Assembly (NCBI RefSeq): GCF_003176895.1
Contig: NZ_QGTD01000007.1
Span: forward strand, 1 to 41,626
Direction: 5' to 3'
Origin: Gracilibacillus dipsosauri
Lineage (GTDB): Bacteria > Bacillota > Bacilli > Bacillales > Amphibacillaceae
DNA: 41,626 bases
Made by a program: the position numbers and the translations under genes. Below the pieces are notes generated by a model. The model saw only the letters and a program-made list of their open reading frames with translations. It ran no database searches and had not been told where the DNA came from. Shown here in pieces: positions 23,046 through 31,805 of this stretch. The first letter of the stretch is position 1. Every line of letters starts with the position of its first letter.

Positions 23046-23945
23046 TTACAGTTGCTTTAATTGGTGACATAAACCTTTATATGTACTCCTTGAACCATAC
23101 GGGCTTGCGATCATATCCAGTGATTTTTGATAATCCATACCTGCTTCAATACCTTTTTCCATCCAGGTAAAACTCTTCGAAATTTGTCCACCGAAGACGA
23201 TACAATCTGGCGCAAAGGCATGTACATAAGGGTGGAGTGCTATTCCAACCATTACTCCAAATTGGTGAAACACCTGCTGGGCTTCATTAGAGCCAGCAGC
23301 TGCTGCCTTTGATACGCTTAATCCATCCCAATCTTCCAACGAAAATTGCTGAGCAATGCTAGCTAGACCATTAGCCGATAAGTAATTCTCAATTACACCA
23401 TCTAAGAAGGGCTGTTGATAAAGCATACCACTGTCTGGCAAACCATACTGACTGCGAACTACTCGCCCCTGCTCAATAAAAGTGGAACCAAATCCTGTCC
23501 CAAGAGTAAGGCAGATCATTTTCTCTGCTTGCTTGGCAACACCTTCCTGATACTCTCCGATGGCAAAAGCAACCGCATCATTTTCAAAGCAAATTGGAAA
23601 CCCACTTGTGTATCTTTGAGATAGCAGCCATTGTTGAACAAAGTTAGCTATATTTACTTGATAGAGCGACTCAAACTTCCCTAATCCTTGCATTAAACTA
23701 ACCCCATGGAAATAATCAAATGGACCAGGGAAGGCAAAGCCAATTCCTTGTATCGAGCCTTTGAAGTTCTGTAATTGTTCCTCCAAAATTACTGTAAAAT
23801 GTTTGAGAATCTCTTGTTTGCTAGATTGTGCCTTAGATGGGTAATGATAATCTTCTGGATAGAAACATTGATAATTTTGATCTAGTATATTCACCTTTAT
23901 TTCGGTACCGCCTATGTCTAAACATAGATAAAACATTTGAGACAC
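23046..23945 (-). CDS. ROK-family sugar kinase (probable manno-/gluco-/fructokinase)
   Basis: A 299-residue ASKHA kinase. The phosphate-1 motif CLDIGGTEIKVNILD is at about residues 8-22, the glucose-binding-type segment GFAFPGPFD near 75, FENDAVAFAIGEY near 139-151, and the phosphate-2 motif CLTLGTGFGSTFIEQG. The usual ROK Zn-binding signature with three Cys is absent; only PDSG lies where it should be. The sugar is not determined by sequence. In this operon, between an alpha-mannosidase and a mannose-6-phosphate isomerase, mannose is the likely substrate. The start is GTG, about seven bases after AGGAGGGG. It is cytosolic. Confidence 0.82.
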   Translation of the reverse strand: MSQMFYLCLDIGGTEIKVNILDQNYQCFYPEDYHYPSKAQSSKQEILKHFTVILEEQLQNFKGSIQGIGFAFPGPFDYFHGVSLMQGLGKFESLYQVNIANFVQQWLLSQRYTSGFPICFENDAVAFAIGEYQEGVAKQAEKMICLTLGTGFGSTFIEQGRVVRSQYGLPDSGMLYQQPFLDGVIENYLSANGLASIAQQFSLEDWDGLSVSKAAAAGSNEAQQVFHQFGVMVGIALHPYVHAFAPDCIVFGGQISKSFTWMEKGIEAGMDYQKSLDMIASPYGSRSTYKGLCHQLKQL

Positions 23946-23963
23946 TATTCCCCCTCCTATGAT

Positions 23964-25685
23964 TTAGCGCACAAATGCCTTAATTGTCATTAATTGTTTA
24001 CCTATACTCCTGCCATACGGCTGGATCGTATATTGTTTCACTGATTCCGGAATAATAAAGGTTTCTCCATAGTGCACCACAAACGGATCAAAACTGTGAT
24101 CAAGGCTCTCAATAATTGCCTCTTCCCCTTCGACCAAATTCAACATATTGACGCTGCCATGAGTTTGATGCAAAACCTTGCCAGTAAAGGTATGTCTTCT
24201 CGTTTCAATAAATTCCGTTTTATGAAGCCCTGTACGTTCTTCCTGCCATTCTGGATATTCAGCGATAAGCTCCATTTGATTGCATAATTCTTGTTCTACC
24301 CAGTCTTGATCACGTGATATCACAATATTAGGCTCTCCATGATTTAAATGGACAGGACGAGGCAAGCCATCTAAACCAAGCCGACCCCAATCCCAAAGTT
24401 TAAAGGTAAAACGATTAGGAGTAGCACTTATTTCTAATACCACGGTGTTCGCACCCGCACTATGAATAGTTCCTGCTGGAATGGAATAATGATCATGTTT
24501 TTTCACTGGACGCTGATAAATATATTGTTCATCAGGAAAACGCTCACCGCTTGAAGCTGAATGTTGCAACGCTTTCATTAATTCTTTTTTATTGGTACCA
24601 TTTTTAACCCCTAAATAGAGTGAGGCCTGATCCTTCGCCTCTATAATGTAATAACTCTCATCTTGCGTATAGGTCATGCCAAATGTCTTCTGTACATACT
24701 CTACTAATGGATGCACTTGCAGGCTGAGATTACCGCCCCCTACTGTATCCAAGTAATTAAAACGGATTGGAAATTCTTTGCCTAATTGATCATAGACTCG
24801 TTCGCCCAATAAAGCTGCAGGTTGATAGAATACAAGATTATTAGCTGGGATTTCCATCTGAATTGTATTTGTTGCCAGCAATAAGCTGTTCTCCTCTGGA
24901 ACACCATCAAAACTCCATGCCAAATTGTCCTTATACTGTTCCACTTCAAAGGTTTCCTGCATCCAGTTACCACCCCAGACTCCAGGATCAAAGAATGGCA
25001 CTAAACGAAAAGGCTGTCTGGCAATCTGCTCTAATGCTTCAAAATAAGCCGTTGCCTCTAACATTACAGGTTGATTAGCTTGATGAGTGTCCAGGAAATA
25101 ATCAATCGAATTAAACAATTGCTGTTTGAGCCTGTCCGCCACACGCCACTCAAAGAAGTAACCACGTTTGATCATACGTAAAGGATCTTCTCCAGCATTA
25201 TTGGCTTGCCAATTACTATAGGTGCCAGATTGATATCTTTTTTGAATTTCCCATCTGGACAGATCTGCATAGATCAATAGATCAGCTGGGTAGAGCAAAG
25301 AAGCTCCAACTCCATATACCACCACAGATTGATTACTTGCCAAAACAGTTTGGATTTTTTGTTGTAATATCTCTTGTTGTTTTCCATCTATAAAGTCTTG
25401 CAATTGATGATGACTAACTACACCAAAAATTCGATCTTCTGTTAAGTTTTCTTCAATCATGGTTGTGACTTTTTCCACCGTATAGAACTGTTCTGTAGCT
25501 TGTATAATTAACCCCGGTTCTAGCGGTGCTATTAACCGCTCTAGAATTTCCTCTTCATTTATAGCAGGATAACATTCCACAGCTATAACATTACTCTTGG
25601 TTCGTCGTATTTCTGTCTGAATTGCTGAATATCCATTAAACCCTCCTTGTACTTTTACTCTTGTTTTTGGAAAAGCATCATACAT
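23964..25685 (-). CDS. long-form class I mannose-6-phosphate isomerase with degenerate N-terminal P-loop domain
   Basis: A 573-residue protein, about 250 longer than ordinary ManA. Residues 230-573 are the cupin isomerase: RLVPFFDPGVWGGNWMQE, the metal ligands Gln and His in NLSLQVHP, Glu in QDESYYIIE, and the late His in PAGTIHSAGANTVVLEIS. It interconverts mannose-6-P and fructose-6-P in the cytosol. Residues 1-215 resemble a uridine-kinase-like NTPase with YGVGASLLYPADLLIYADLS, where the Walker A Lys is missing, so it probably does not hydrolyse ATP. AAAGGAGGTATGTT gives a strong ribosome-binding site. It is the first gene of the mannoside operon. Confidence 0.82.
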   Translation of the reverse strand: MYDAFPKTRVKVQGGFNGYSAIQTEIRRTKSNVIAVECYPAINEEEILERLIAPLEPGLIIQATEQFYTVEKVTTMIEENLTEDRIFGVVSHHQLQDFIDGKQQEILQQKIQTVLASNQSVVVYGVGASLLYPADLLIYADLSRWEIQKRYQSGTYSNWQANNAGEDPLRMIKRGYFFEWRVADRLKQQLFNSIDYFLDTHQANQPVMLEATAYFEALEQIARQPFRLVPFFDPGVWGGNWMQETFEVEQYKDNLAWSFDGVPEENSLLLATNTIQMEIPANNLVFYQPAALLGERVYDQLGKEFPIRFNYLDTVGGGNLSLQVHPLVEYVQKTFGMTYTQDESYYIIEAKDQASLYLGVKNGTNKKELMKALQHSASSGERFPDEQYIYQRPVKKHDHYSIPAGTIHSAGANTVVLEISATPNRFTFKLWDWGRLGLDGLPRPVHLNHGEPNIVISRDQDWVEQELCNQMELIAEYPEWQEERTGLHKTEFIETRRHTFTGKVLHQTHGSVNMLNLVEGEEAIIESLDHSFDPFVVHYGETFIIPESVKQYTIQPYGRSIGKQLMTIKAFVR

Positions 25686-25718
25686 AACATACCTCCTTTA
25701 TTGTTCTTTTGTCATAAC

Positions 25719-25727
25719 ATTATAGCA
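25719..25727 (-). promoter_or_regulatory. extended -10 promoter of the mannoside operon
   Basis: TGCTATAAT on the minus strand, 34 bases before the ATG. No good -35 is visible. The surrounding TTGTGCTATAATGTTATGACAA is an imperfect palindrome that may bind the adjacent GntR regulator. Confidence 0.5.
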
Positions 25728-25797
25728 CAAGAAATGGCGCTAAATTGTCTTTTTCAAAGAGCGCTGTCTCTAGGGTTGAAGGGCTTTGTTATATAAT

Positions 25798-26523
25798 TCA
25801 GCTTTGATGGAAGTCTAAATAATAACGATATTTCTTACCTATATAGAAGCATTCTGTATATTCATAAAAGTTTTCTGTAATTTGTGAAGTAAAGCGGACA
25901 CGTTTTAATACTGGTTCTGATTCTTTGATTTTTAACTTTCGCTGAACTTCCCGATTCGGTGAGACAGCCTCCACATACTCTCGTTCTTGGTTAACGATAA
26001 TATTTTTTGTACGTAAATAAGCATAAAAAGAAGTATAGTAATCTCTCGGGTCTATTGAATAATCACGATCATAAGCAATATAGGTAATAAAAAAGGCAAA
26101 TACAGCGTCCTCGTCTCCTCTAACACGTTTCAAGATCAATATCTGACTGCCTGTTTCAATATTAAGAAACTTTGCGATTCGTTTATCTGCATTAGCTAAC
26201 TGAATTTCAACATCTACTGTTTTTGCATATTTTCCTCTCTCTTGTAATTCTTGGGTAAAACCTTTAATAACTGTAAAATGGTCTTCTTCCTGAAAAGCTT
26301 CTTTAACAAATGTACCTTTTGAACGAATGCGAACAAGCATATCTTCCTTCATTAGCTCATCGATTGCCTTACGTATAGTAATTCGACTGACATGATACAT
26401 CGAACAAAGCTCCATTTCAGTTGGTATCCGCTCTCCCTCGGGCCACTTTTCTGTTTGAATATTTAAACGCATATCATCTGCAATTTGAGCGTATAAGGGA
26501 TATGCATCTTGACTTTTTACCTT
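25798..26523 (-). CDS. GntR/HutC-family regulator (HTH plus UTRA domain)
   Basis: A 241-residue regulator. The N-terminal winged helix includes PLYAQIADDMRLNI, GERIPTEMELCSMYHVSRITIRKAIDELMKEDML and RIRSKGTFV (residues 10-78). The UTRA effector domain follows, with ILKRVRGDEDAVFAFFITYIAYDRDYSID and LKIKESEPVLKRVRFTS. The UTRA domain usually binds a sugar phosphate. The start MKVKSQDAYPLYAQ was chosen because it fits the family length and has AGCAGG ahead; the ORF extends 23 codons further without a ribosome-binding site. It is placed directly upstream of, and co-directional with, the mannoside operon, so it is its likely regulator. Confidence 0.87.
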   Translation of the reverse strand, partial: KVKSQDAYPLYAQIADDMRLNIQTEKWPEGERIPTEMELCSMYHVSRITIRKAIDELMKEDMLVRIRSKGTFVKEAFQEEDHFTVIKGFTQELQERGKYAKTVDVEIQLANADKRIAKFLNIETGSQILILKRVRGDEDAVFAFFITYIAYDRDYSIDPRDYYTSFYAYLRTKNIIVNQEREYVEAVSPNREVQRKLKIKESEPVLKRVRFTSQITENFYEYTECFYIGKKYRYYLDFHQS

Positions 26524-26660
26524 CATGCTTAACCTGCTTTCTTTTGCTAACATTCTTAAAGACAGTGTCCGTTTTTTTAGTAAAAAAGTCAAGAATTATT
26601 CGAGTCAAGGGCATGTTTAATTTATATATATCCTGAATTGTTTAACGTGGTGCTAATCAT

Positions 26661-26822
26661 TCATAATATCATCATTATGATAAATCTATTGGATGATTCG
26701 ACAGCCATTAACCTTACGTTCCCATGTTCAACTGTCTGGTTCATGTCTAAATTCCAAATAGATAATTTTTCAAAACCTAGTTGTAACCTCACCCTCTTAG
26801 TTTTTCCGGCAGGTAGTGGCAC
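26661..26822 (-). pseudogene. remnant of a GH3 beta-glucosidase C-terminus (Fn3-like domain)
   Basis: The minus-strand frame reads VPLPAGKTKRVRLQLGFEKL then SIWNLDMNQTVEHGNVRLM and ends at TGA (26661-26663). This matches the terminal fibronectin-III-like domain of GH3 enzymes (PAGExK-V-F-L, LSxWNxDM, VEPGxFxLM). A stop codon and frameshift just upstream (26823-26845, RFEEKRA) break it. It is only about 53 codons and has no catalytic part. It shows that a second glycosidase gene once lay upstream of the GntR gene. Confidence 0.62.
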
Positions 26823-26904
26823 CTAGCTCTTTTTTCCTCAAATCGTTGCACTCTATTTAATTTACGAAACCTTTATTATCATTTGTAAGGAAAATACTAA
26901 AATT

Positions 26905-27161
26905 CTAATTTTTTAAGAAATGTATTTGTCTGCTACTGTTAATAGTACATTTTGATATATATTCTCCATTTGATTGTGATAAAGTCCAAATATCACAATC
27001 ATCTAAATCAAATTTCCATCCATACTCTAAAGTTGGTTCAGAGTCTAAAGCAAGAAATCAAAATCATACGCTACACGACCTTTAGCTAATTTGATAATAA
27101 TATTTTCAAATCTCTCTTTATCAAAATACAAAACTTTTCCCTTTCCCCTTGCAAGCCCCAT
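26905..27161 (-). pseudogene. frameshifted C-terminal gene remnant, family unknown
   Basis: Two minus-strand frames join: MGLARGKGKVLYFDKERFEN and IIIKLAKGRVAYDFDF up to about 27045. After a single frameshift, ALDSEPTLEYGWKFDLDDCD and WTLSQSNGEYISKCTINSSR continue to TAG at 26905-26907. Both read like one soluble protein of which about 85 residues remain. I do not recognise the family. No start signal is seen. Confidence 0.5.
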
Positions 27162-27501
27162 TCCACCGTATCAGTTAAAATAAAGTTTTGCTACGGAACC
27201 CCCATTATTAGACTTTTTCGGATCAAAAATGACCGTTTTTCGGACCTTTTTCGGCTGTTTTTTCACGTTTTTTTCGGAGTTGGAATAAAGTTTTGGTAAT
27301 AGAATGAAAAAATAGGAGAGAAAAGATAGTGGAGTTAAGAGGGATAGAATAAAGAGAAAAATAGTGGATGAGTATTGATTTGTTATTGAATTGAATCATG
27401 GATGAGATATTGAAAAAACACAGTAATGACAAGAAATAACGGAGATAAGAATGATCGAATAAGATTCTTTCCTCCTCCCTCTTTACTCTATTATGGGCAT
27501 G
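27162..27501. other. AT-rich spacer with repeat motif
   Basis: It holds two copies of AATAAAGTTTT (27179-27189 and 27283-27293) and the run matching 19773-19809. The 98-codon minus-strand ORF here is low complexity, has no ribosome-binding site, and is not called. Confidence 0.5.
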
Positions 27502-27535
27502 AAAAAACTCGGGCTCCATTTGAGGAAAACCCGAG
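27502..27535 (-). terminator. rlmCD terminator
   Basis: On the minus strand CTCGGG and CCCGAG (27535-27530 and 27513-27508) form a GC stem followed by six T residues, 72 bases past the rlmCD stop. Confidence 0.75.
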
Positions 27536-27606
27536 AAATTATTAGATTTCTTATTGGAAAAGCAAATGTTTATTCTTACAGAATTGGTGGTGAAATTAGC
27601 AAGAGT

Positions 27607-28998
27607 TTATTTTTGATCTACAAAATCCAATTCCAACCAAACCACACATTCGATATGTGTCGTCTGCGGAAACATATCCACAGGCTGCACTTCCTTCGTC
27701 TCATAACCACCCTCATCCAAGATCTTTAAGTCTCTTGCCAATGTGGATGGATTACAGGACACATATACAATTCTTTTTGGCTTCATGTCAATCATTGCTT
27801 GCAAAAAGGATTCATCACAGCCCTTTCTTGGAGGATCGACAACAATGACATCAGGACGTAATCCTTGAGCTTTCCACCATGGCATAACCTTTTCGGCTTG
27901 CCCTACAAAAAATTCGGCATTTTCTATCTGATTTAGTTTTGCATTTTCCTTCGCATCTGAGATCGCTTCAGGCACCACTTCTACTCCATAGACCTTTTTC
28001 GCATTTTTCGCTAGAAACAAGGAGATGGTACCTATTCCGCAGTATGCATCAATTACTGTCTCTTTTCCTGTTAAAGCTGCATATTCTAATGCTTTGTCAT
28101 ATAATTTTTTCGTTTGGACAGGATTGACTTGGTAGAAGGATTTGGCGGAGATAGCAAAACGAATACCACCGATTTCGTCATAGATATAAGGGTCTCCCCA
28201 AAGCACCTTTGATTTCTTACCTAAGATGACATTCGTCCGTTCAGGGTTGATATTTTGCACGACTGACTTTACTTCTGGATATGTTTTCACTATCTCATCT
28301 ACAAGCTTTTCTAATGCCGGTATTTTTTCCTTCTTCGTTATAAGAACAATCATCGTTTGTTTAGTTTCTTGACCAGAACGAACCATAATATGTCGTAATA
28401 GACCACGATTTTTTTCTTCATCATAGGCAGAGATCCCCAGCCTGTTGGCAATCTCTCTTACAGCATCAATCATTCGATCATTGACTTCATCGGTAATGAT
28501 ACACCGTTCCATATCATCGATAATATCATGGCTTCTTTTGCGATAAAATCCTGTAATAAGCTCGCCATTTTGCGATCCAACAGGAATTTGCACTTTATTC
28601 CGATAACGCCATGGATCCTCCATTCCGATTGTTGGATGGATAGGAATATCCACTATATGCCCAATCTTTTTCAGTGCATTTTGCACCTGGTTTCTTTTCA
28701 TTTCTAGCTGCATCTCATAGCTCATATGTTGTAGCTGACAACCACCGCATTTGTAATAAACATTACAAGGAGGGTCTACTCTTGCAGGACTTTCTTCGAC
28801 CGTTTCTACCAATTTACCAAATCCAAAGTTTTTCTTTACATTAATCACCTTTACTTTGGCTTTTTCACCTGGTAGAGCGTATGGAACGAATAATGGATAG
28901 CCTCCTATCTTTCCAACACCTGCGCCTTCATGTGTTATATCTTCAAATATAAGCTCCACCAGCTCATTTTTCTTTACAGGAGGTGTTTTTTTCGTCAT
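27607..28998 (-). CDS. rlmCD: 23S rRNA (uracil-5-)-methyltransferase, RlmCD/TrmA family
   Basis: A 463-residue SAM-dependent enzyme. An N-terminal TRAM domain ([19 protein letters not shown] to about residue 65) binds RNA. The Fe-S cluster Cys are Cys78, Cys84 and Cys87 ([16 protein letters not shown]), with a fourth near ERCIITDE. The C-terminal Rossmann domain has [16 protein letters not shown] as the SAM motif, [12 protein letters not shown], and the nucleophile Cys415 in [14 protein letters not shown]. It makes m5U in 23S rRNA; in B. subtilis one RlmCD protein modifies U747 and U1939. The dgkB-rlmCD neighbourhood is conserved in Bacillaceae. AAGGATG precedes the ATG. Its last codons have a fossil copy near 19.9 kb. 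Confidence 0.93.
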   Translation of the reverse strand: MTKKTPPVKKNELVELIFEDITHEGAGVGKIGGYPLFVPYALPGEKAKVKVINVKKNFGFGKLVETVEESPARVDPPCNVYYKCGGCQLQHMSYEMQLEMKRNQVQNALKKIGHIVDIPIHPTIGMEDPWRYRNKVQIPVGSQNGELITGFYRKRSHDIIDDMERCIITDEVNDRMIDAVREIANRLGISAYDEEKNRGLLRHIMVRSGQETKQTMIVLITKKEKIPALEKLVDEIVKTYPEVKSVVQNINPERTNVILGKKSKVLWGDPYIYDEIGGIRFAISAKSFYQVNPVQTKKLYDKALEYAALTGKETVIDAYCGIGTISLFLAKNAKKVYGVEVVPEAISDAKENAKLNQIENAEFFVGQAEKVMPWWKAQGLRPDVIVVDPPRKGCDESFLQAMIDMKPKRIVYVSCNPSTLARDLKILDEGGYETKEVQPVDMFPQTTHIECVVWLELDFVDQK

Positions 28999-29182
28999 TT
29001 TATCTACATCCTTCTTGGAGATATATTTGTTGTCTGATCGTATGCTGTCAAAATTTTATCATAGTAAGAAGTAAATAGGAAATTCCTTGTCTAAATTCAT
29101 CATTTCCTGGGAAATAATTACCTCATTCGTAGAAACATTAGATGCGTTAGCTTTCCTTATCCTTTATAATTTCCTAACGTAT

Positions 29183-29216
29183 AAAAAATACGACATCTAT
29201 CTTATAGACATCGTAT
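29183..29216 (-). terminator. dgkB terminator
   Basis: On the minus strand ATACGATGTCTAT faces ATAGATGTCGTAT (two G-U pairs) and a run of six T residues follows, starting six bases past the dgkB stop. Confidence 0.85.
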
Positions 29217-29221
29217 CCTTC

Positions 29222-30139
29222 CTATTCTGTAATTTGATCCTGTTTTTCGATAAACTCTTTCGAAACAAAAAATTCAATATGACGATACAAATTGACAAAT
29301 TCACCAGGCAATAGCCCACCATACTCCCCATCTAAATTCAACTGCATTTTCTCTTCTGAGTGTACTTTAATTCGATTGGCCTTTGTATAGAAAATATGTT
29401 TGTCTTCTAAGTGAGCTCCTCTTGTCGCAAGGGTAGCAATACGAATAAATTCTGCTAAATTCGCTTTTTTAAGAATTACTAAATCAAAATATCCGTCATC
29501 CATTTTCGCTGCCGGTGCTAGTTTTTCAAATCCACCAACAGAGTTTGTATTTGATACTAAAAATAACATGATTTCTTCTTCTAAAACCTTACCATCATAT
29601 TCAATTTTTACTTTCGTTGGCTTTAGTGAAGGAAGCATCTCAATTCCTTTTAAATAATAAGCTAGCTGACCAAGCATTGTTTTAAGTTTACTTGGCACCT
29701 CATAAGTAAGCTCTGTCAATTTACCTCCACCAGCAATGTTCATAAAGTATTGGTCATTCACTTTTCCAATGTCAAGTGACCTAACATTATGTTCTAAAAT
29801 CACGTCAACCGCCTTCTGAATTTCCCTTGGGATCCCGAGCGCACGAGCAAAGTCATTCGTCGTACCAACTGGAATAATTGCAAGTTGAGGCCGATAATCC
29901 TGTTCAGCTATACCTTGTACTACTTCATTAACCGTCCCATCTCCACCAGCAGCTATGATTAGATCGAATTTTTGTTCCACGGCATATCGAGCAGCTTGAA
30001 CCCCATCTCCTTCACATGTGGTGGCATGTGTCGATGTTTCATAACCTGCTTGCTCAAACCTTTTCAATACTTCCGCTAGTTCTCTTTTAAACACTTCACG
30101 TCCAGAAGTTGGATTGTAAATAATACGCGCACGTTTCAT
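29222..30139 (-). CDS. dgkB: diacylglycerol kinase DgkB
   Basis: A 305-residue soluble lipid kinase of the DAGK catalytic family. It returns diacylglycerol, released in lipoteichoic-acid synthesis, to phosphatidic acid at the membrane. The N-terminal RARIIYNPTSGREVFKREL and the nucleotide motif AAGGDGTVNEVVQGI (about residues 65-79) are characteristic, followed by IIPVGTTNDFARALGIP. The C-terminal beta domain ends LDGEYGGLLPGEFVNLY. The start is MKRARII at 30139, because GGAG lies eight bases upstream; the ATG two codons earlier is too close to it. Position between gatB and rlmCD is as in B. subtilis (yerQ-yefA region). Confidence 0.92.
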   Translation of the reverse strand: MKRARIIYNPTSGREVFKRELAEVLKRFEQAGYETSTHATTCEGDGVQAARYAVEQKFDLIIAAGGDGTVNEVVQGIAEQDYRPQLAIIPVGTTNDFARALGIPREIQKAVDVILEHNVRSLDIGKVNDQYFMNIAGGGKLTELTYEVPSKLKTMLGQLAYYLKGIEMLPSLKPTKVKIEYDGKVLEEEIMLFLVSNTNSVGGFEKLAPAAKMDDGYFDLVILKKANLAEFIRIATLATRGAHLEDKHIFYTKANRIKVHSEEKMQLNLDGEYGGLLPGEFVNLYRHIEFFVSKEFIEKQDQITE

Positions 30140-30316
30140 GTTCATATCTCCTCTTAAGTAAACCTTCTATCTTACATCATAAGCGATTTAATCATAATTG
30201 CAAAGAAAAACTACTATTTTTTGTAAGTGCCCAGACAAGTTGACGTTTATACAAGTATTATCTCTAAGGTTGTGTTCAATATTATTTTTGCTTCGATGAG
30301 TACTTTATCAACATGT

Positions 30317-30348
30317 AAAAAGGACTGAGCGACTATGCCACAGTCCTT
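30317..30348 (-). terminator. gatB terminator
   Basis: AAGGACTG (30320-30327) and CAGTCCTT (30341-30348) form a perfect stem followed on the minus strand by TTT, 24 bases past the gatB stop. Confidence 0.8.
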
Positions 30349-30371
30349 CTTCTTTCGCTATCAGACATGGA

Positions 30372-31805
30372 TTATCTTTTGTCGATTTCTTCTTTAATGA
30401 TTTTATTTACCATTGGTGGGTTTGCTTGGCCTTTGGTAGCTTTCATTGTTTGACCAACTAAGAAGCCAAGTGCTTTATCCTTCCCATTTTTGAAGTCAAT
30501 GATAGATTGCTCGTTCGCATCAAGAATTCCGACAATAATTTCACGAAGCTGACCTTCATCTGAAATTTGTACAAGTCCTTTTTCTTTGACGATTTTTTCT
30601 GGATCTCCGCCTTTGTCTACTAATTCAGCAAAGACCTTTTTAGCCATTTTGGAGGATATCGTTCCATCCGCAATCAACTGTATCATTTTCGCTAAAGCTT
30701 CTGGTGTCATCTTTAAATCTGTAATTTCGATTTGATGTTTATTCATATATGCTGAAACTTCACCCATTAGCCAGTTAGAAGCTTGCTTAGGATCTGCTCC
30801 TGCGGCAATCGACGCCTCAAAGAAATCAGACATTTCTATCGTACTTGTTAACACTCCTGCATCATAGGAAGGGAGATCTAATTCCTTCACATATCGTTCT
30901 CTACGTGCATCTGGTAGTTCTGGAATTTCTGCACGAATTCTTTCCTTCCATGCATCGTCAATATAAAGTGGTACAAGATCTGGCTCAGGGAAATAACGAT
31001 AATCGTCAGAACCTTCCTTCACACGCATGAGAATGGTTTCTTTTGTTTGTTCATCATAACGGCGAGTTTCCTGTAGAATTTCCCCACCATTTAATAGTAC
31101 TTCTCGTTGACGCTTTTCTTCGAATTCTAAACCTTTTTGCACGAAGGAGAAGGAGTTTAAATTTTTCAGCTCTGTTTTTGTACCAAATTCTTTTTGGCCA
31201 ACTGGACGAATAGAAATATTGGCATCACATCGCAGTGAACCCTCTTCCATTTTACAGTCAGATACTCCTGTATACTGAATAATATTCTTTAATTTTTCAA
31301 GATAAGCGTAAGCCTCTTCTGGTGTACGAATATCTGGTTCTGATACGATCTCAACAAGTGGCGTACCTTGTCGATTATAATCGACTAATGAATAGCCATC
31401 ATCATTATGTGTTAATTTTCCAGCATCTTCTTCTAAATGAAGGCGGGTAATTCCTATTTTCTTTTTCTCTCCATTCACTTCAATTTCGATCCATCCGTTT
31501 TCCCCAATAGGTTGATCGAATTGTGAAATTTGATAGGCTTTAGGATTATCTGGATAAAAATAGTTTTTACGATCAAATTTGGTATCTGTTGCGATTTCAC
31601 AGTTAATCGCCATTGCTGCCTTCATCGCATAATTTACTGCTTCTTCATTTAAAACTGGTAAAACACCAGGGTACCCTAAGTCAATTGGGTTCACATTAGC
31701 GTTCGGTTCGGAACCAAATGCATTGGGACTTGGACTAAAAATCTTAGAATTCGTCTTTAATTCCACGTGAACCTCTAAACCAATGACTGTTTCGAAATTT
31801 GTCAT
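30372..31805 (-). CDS. gatB: aspartyl/glutamyl-tRNA amidotransferase subunit B
   Basis: A 477-residue subunit of GatCAB, which amidates Glu-tRNA(Gln) and, where needed, Asp-tRNA(Asn). The N-terminal [20 protein letters not shown] and the [25 protein letters not shown] kinase-cradle segment are diagnostic. The GatB/Yqey tRNA-binding tail ends [13 protein letters not shown]. The kinase domain activates the misacylated tRNA with ATP and receives ammonia through a channel from GatA. The ATG overlaps the gatA stop by four bases (ATGA), giving translational coupling, and GGAGGTGA lies upstream. Length is standard. Confidence 0.97.
   Translation of the reverse strand: MTNFETVIGLEVHVELKTNSKIFSPSPNAFGSEPNANVNPIDLGYPGVLPVLNEEAVNYAMKAAMAINCEIATDTKFDRKNYFYPDNPKAYQISQFDQPIGENGWIEIEVNGEKKKIGITRLHLEEDAGKLTHNDDGYSLVDYNRQGTPLVEIVSEPDIRTPEEAYAYLEKLKNIIQYTGVSDCKMEEGSLRCDANISIRPVGQKEFGTKTELKNLNSFSFVQKGLEFEEKRQREVLLNGGEILQETRRYDEQTKETILMRVKEGSDDYRYFPEPDLVPLYIDDAWKERIRAEIPELPDARRERYVKELDLPSYDAGVLTSTIEMSDFFEASIAAGADPKQASNWLMGEVSAYMNKHQIEITDLKMTPEALAKMIQLIADGTISSKMAKKVFAELVDKGGDPEKIVKEKGLVQISDEGQLREIIVGILDANEQSIIDFKNGKDKALGFLVGQTMKATKGQANPPMVNKIIKEEIDKR

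Noticed and set aside
27223-27519. 98-codon minus-strand ORF
   Set aside because: Low-complexity Lys/Phe/Ser sequence crossing the rlmCD terminator, with no Shine-Dalgarno site or family likeness.
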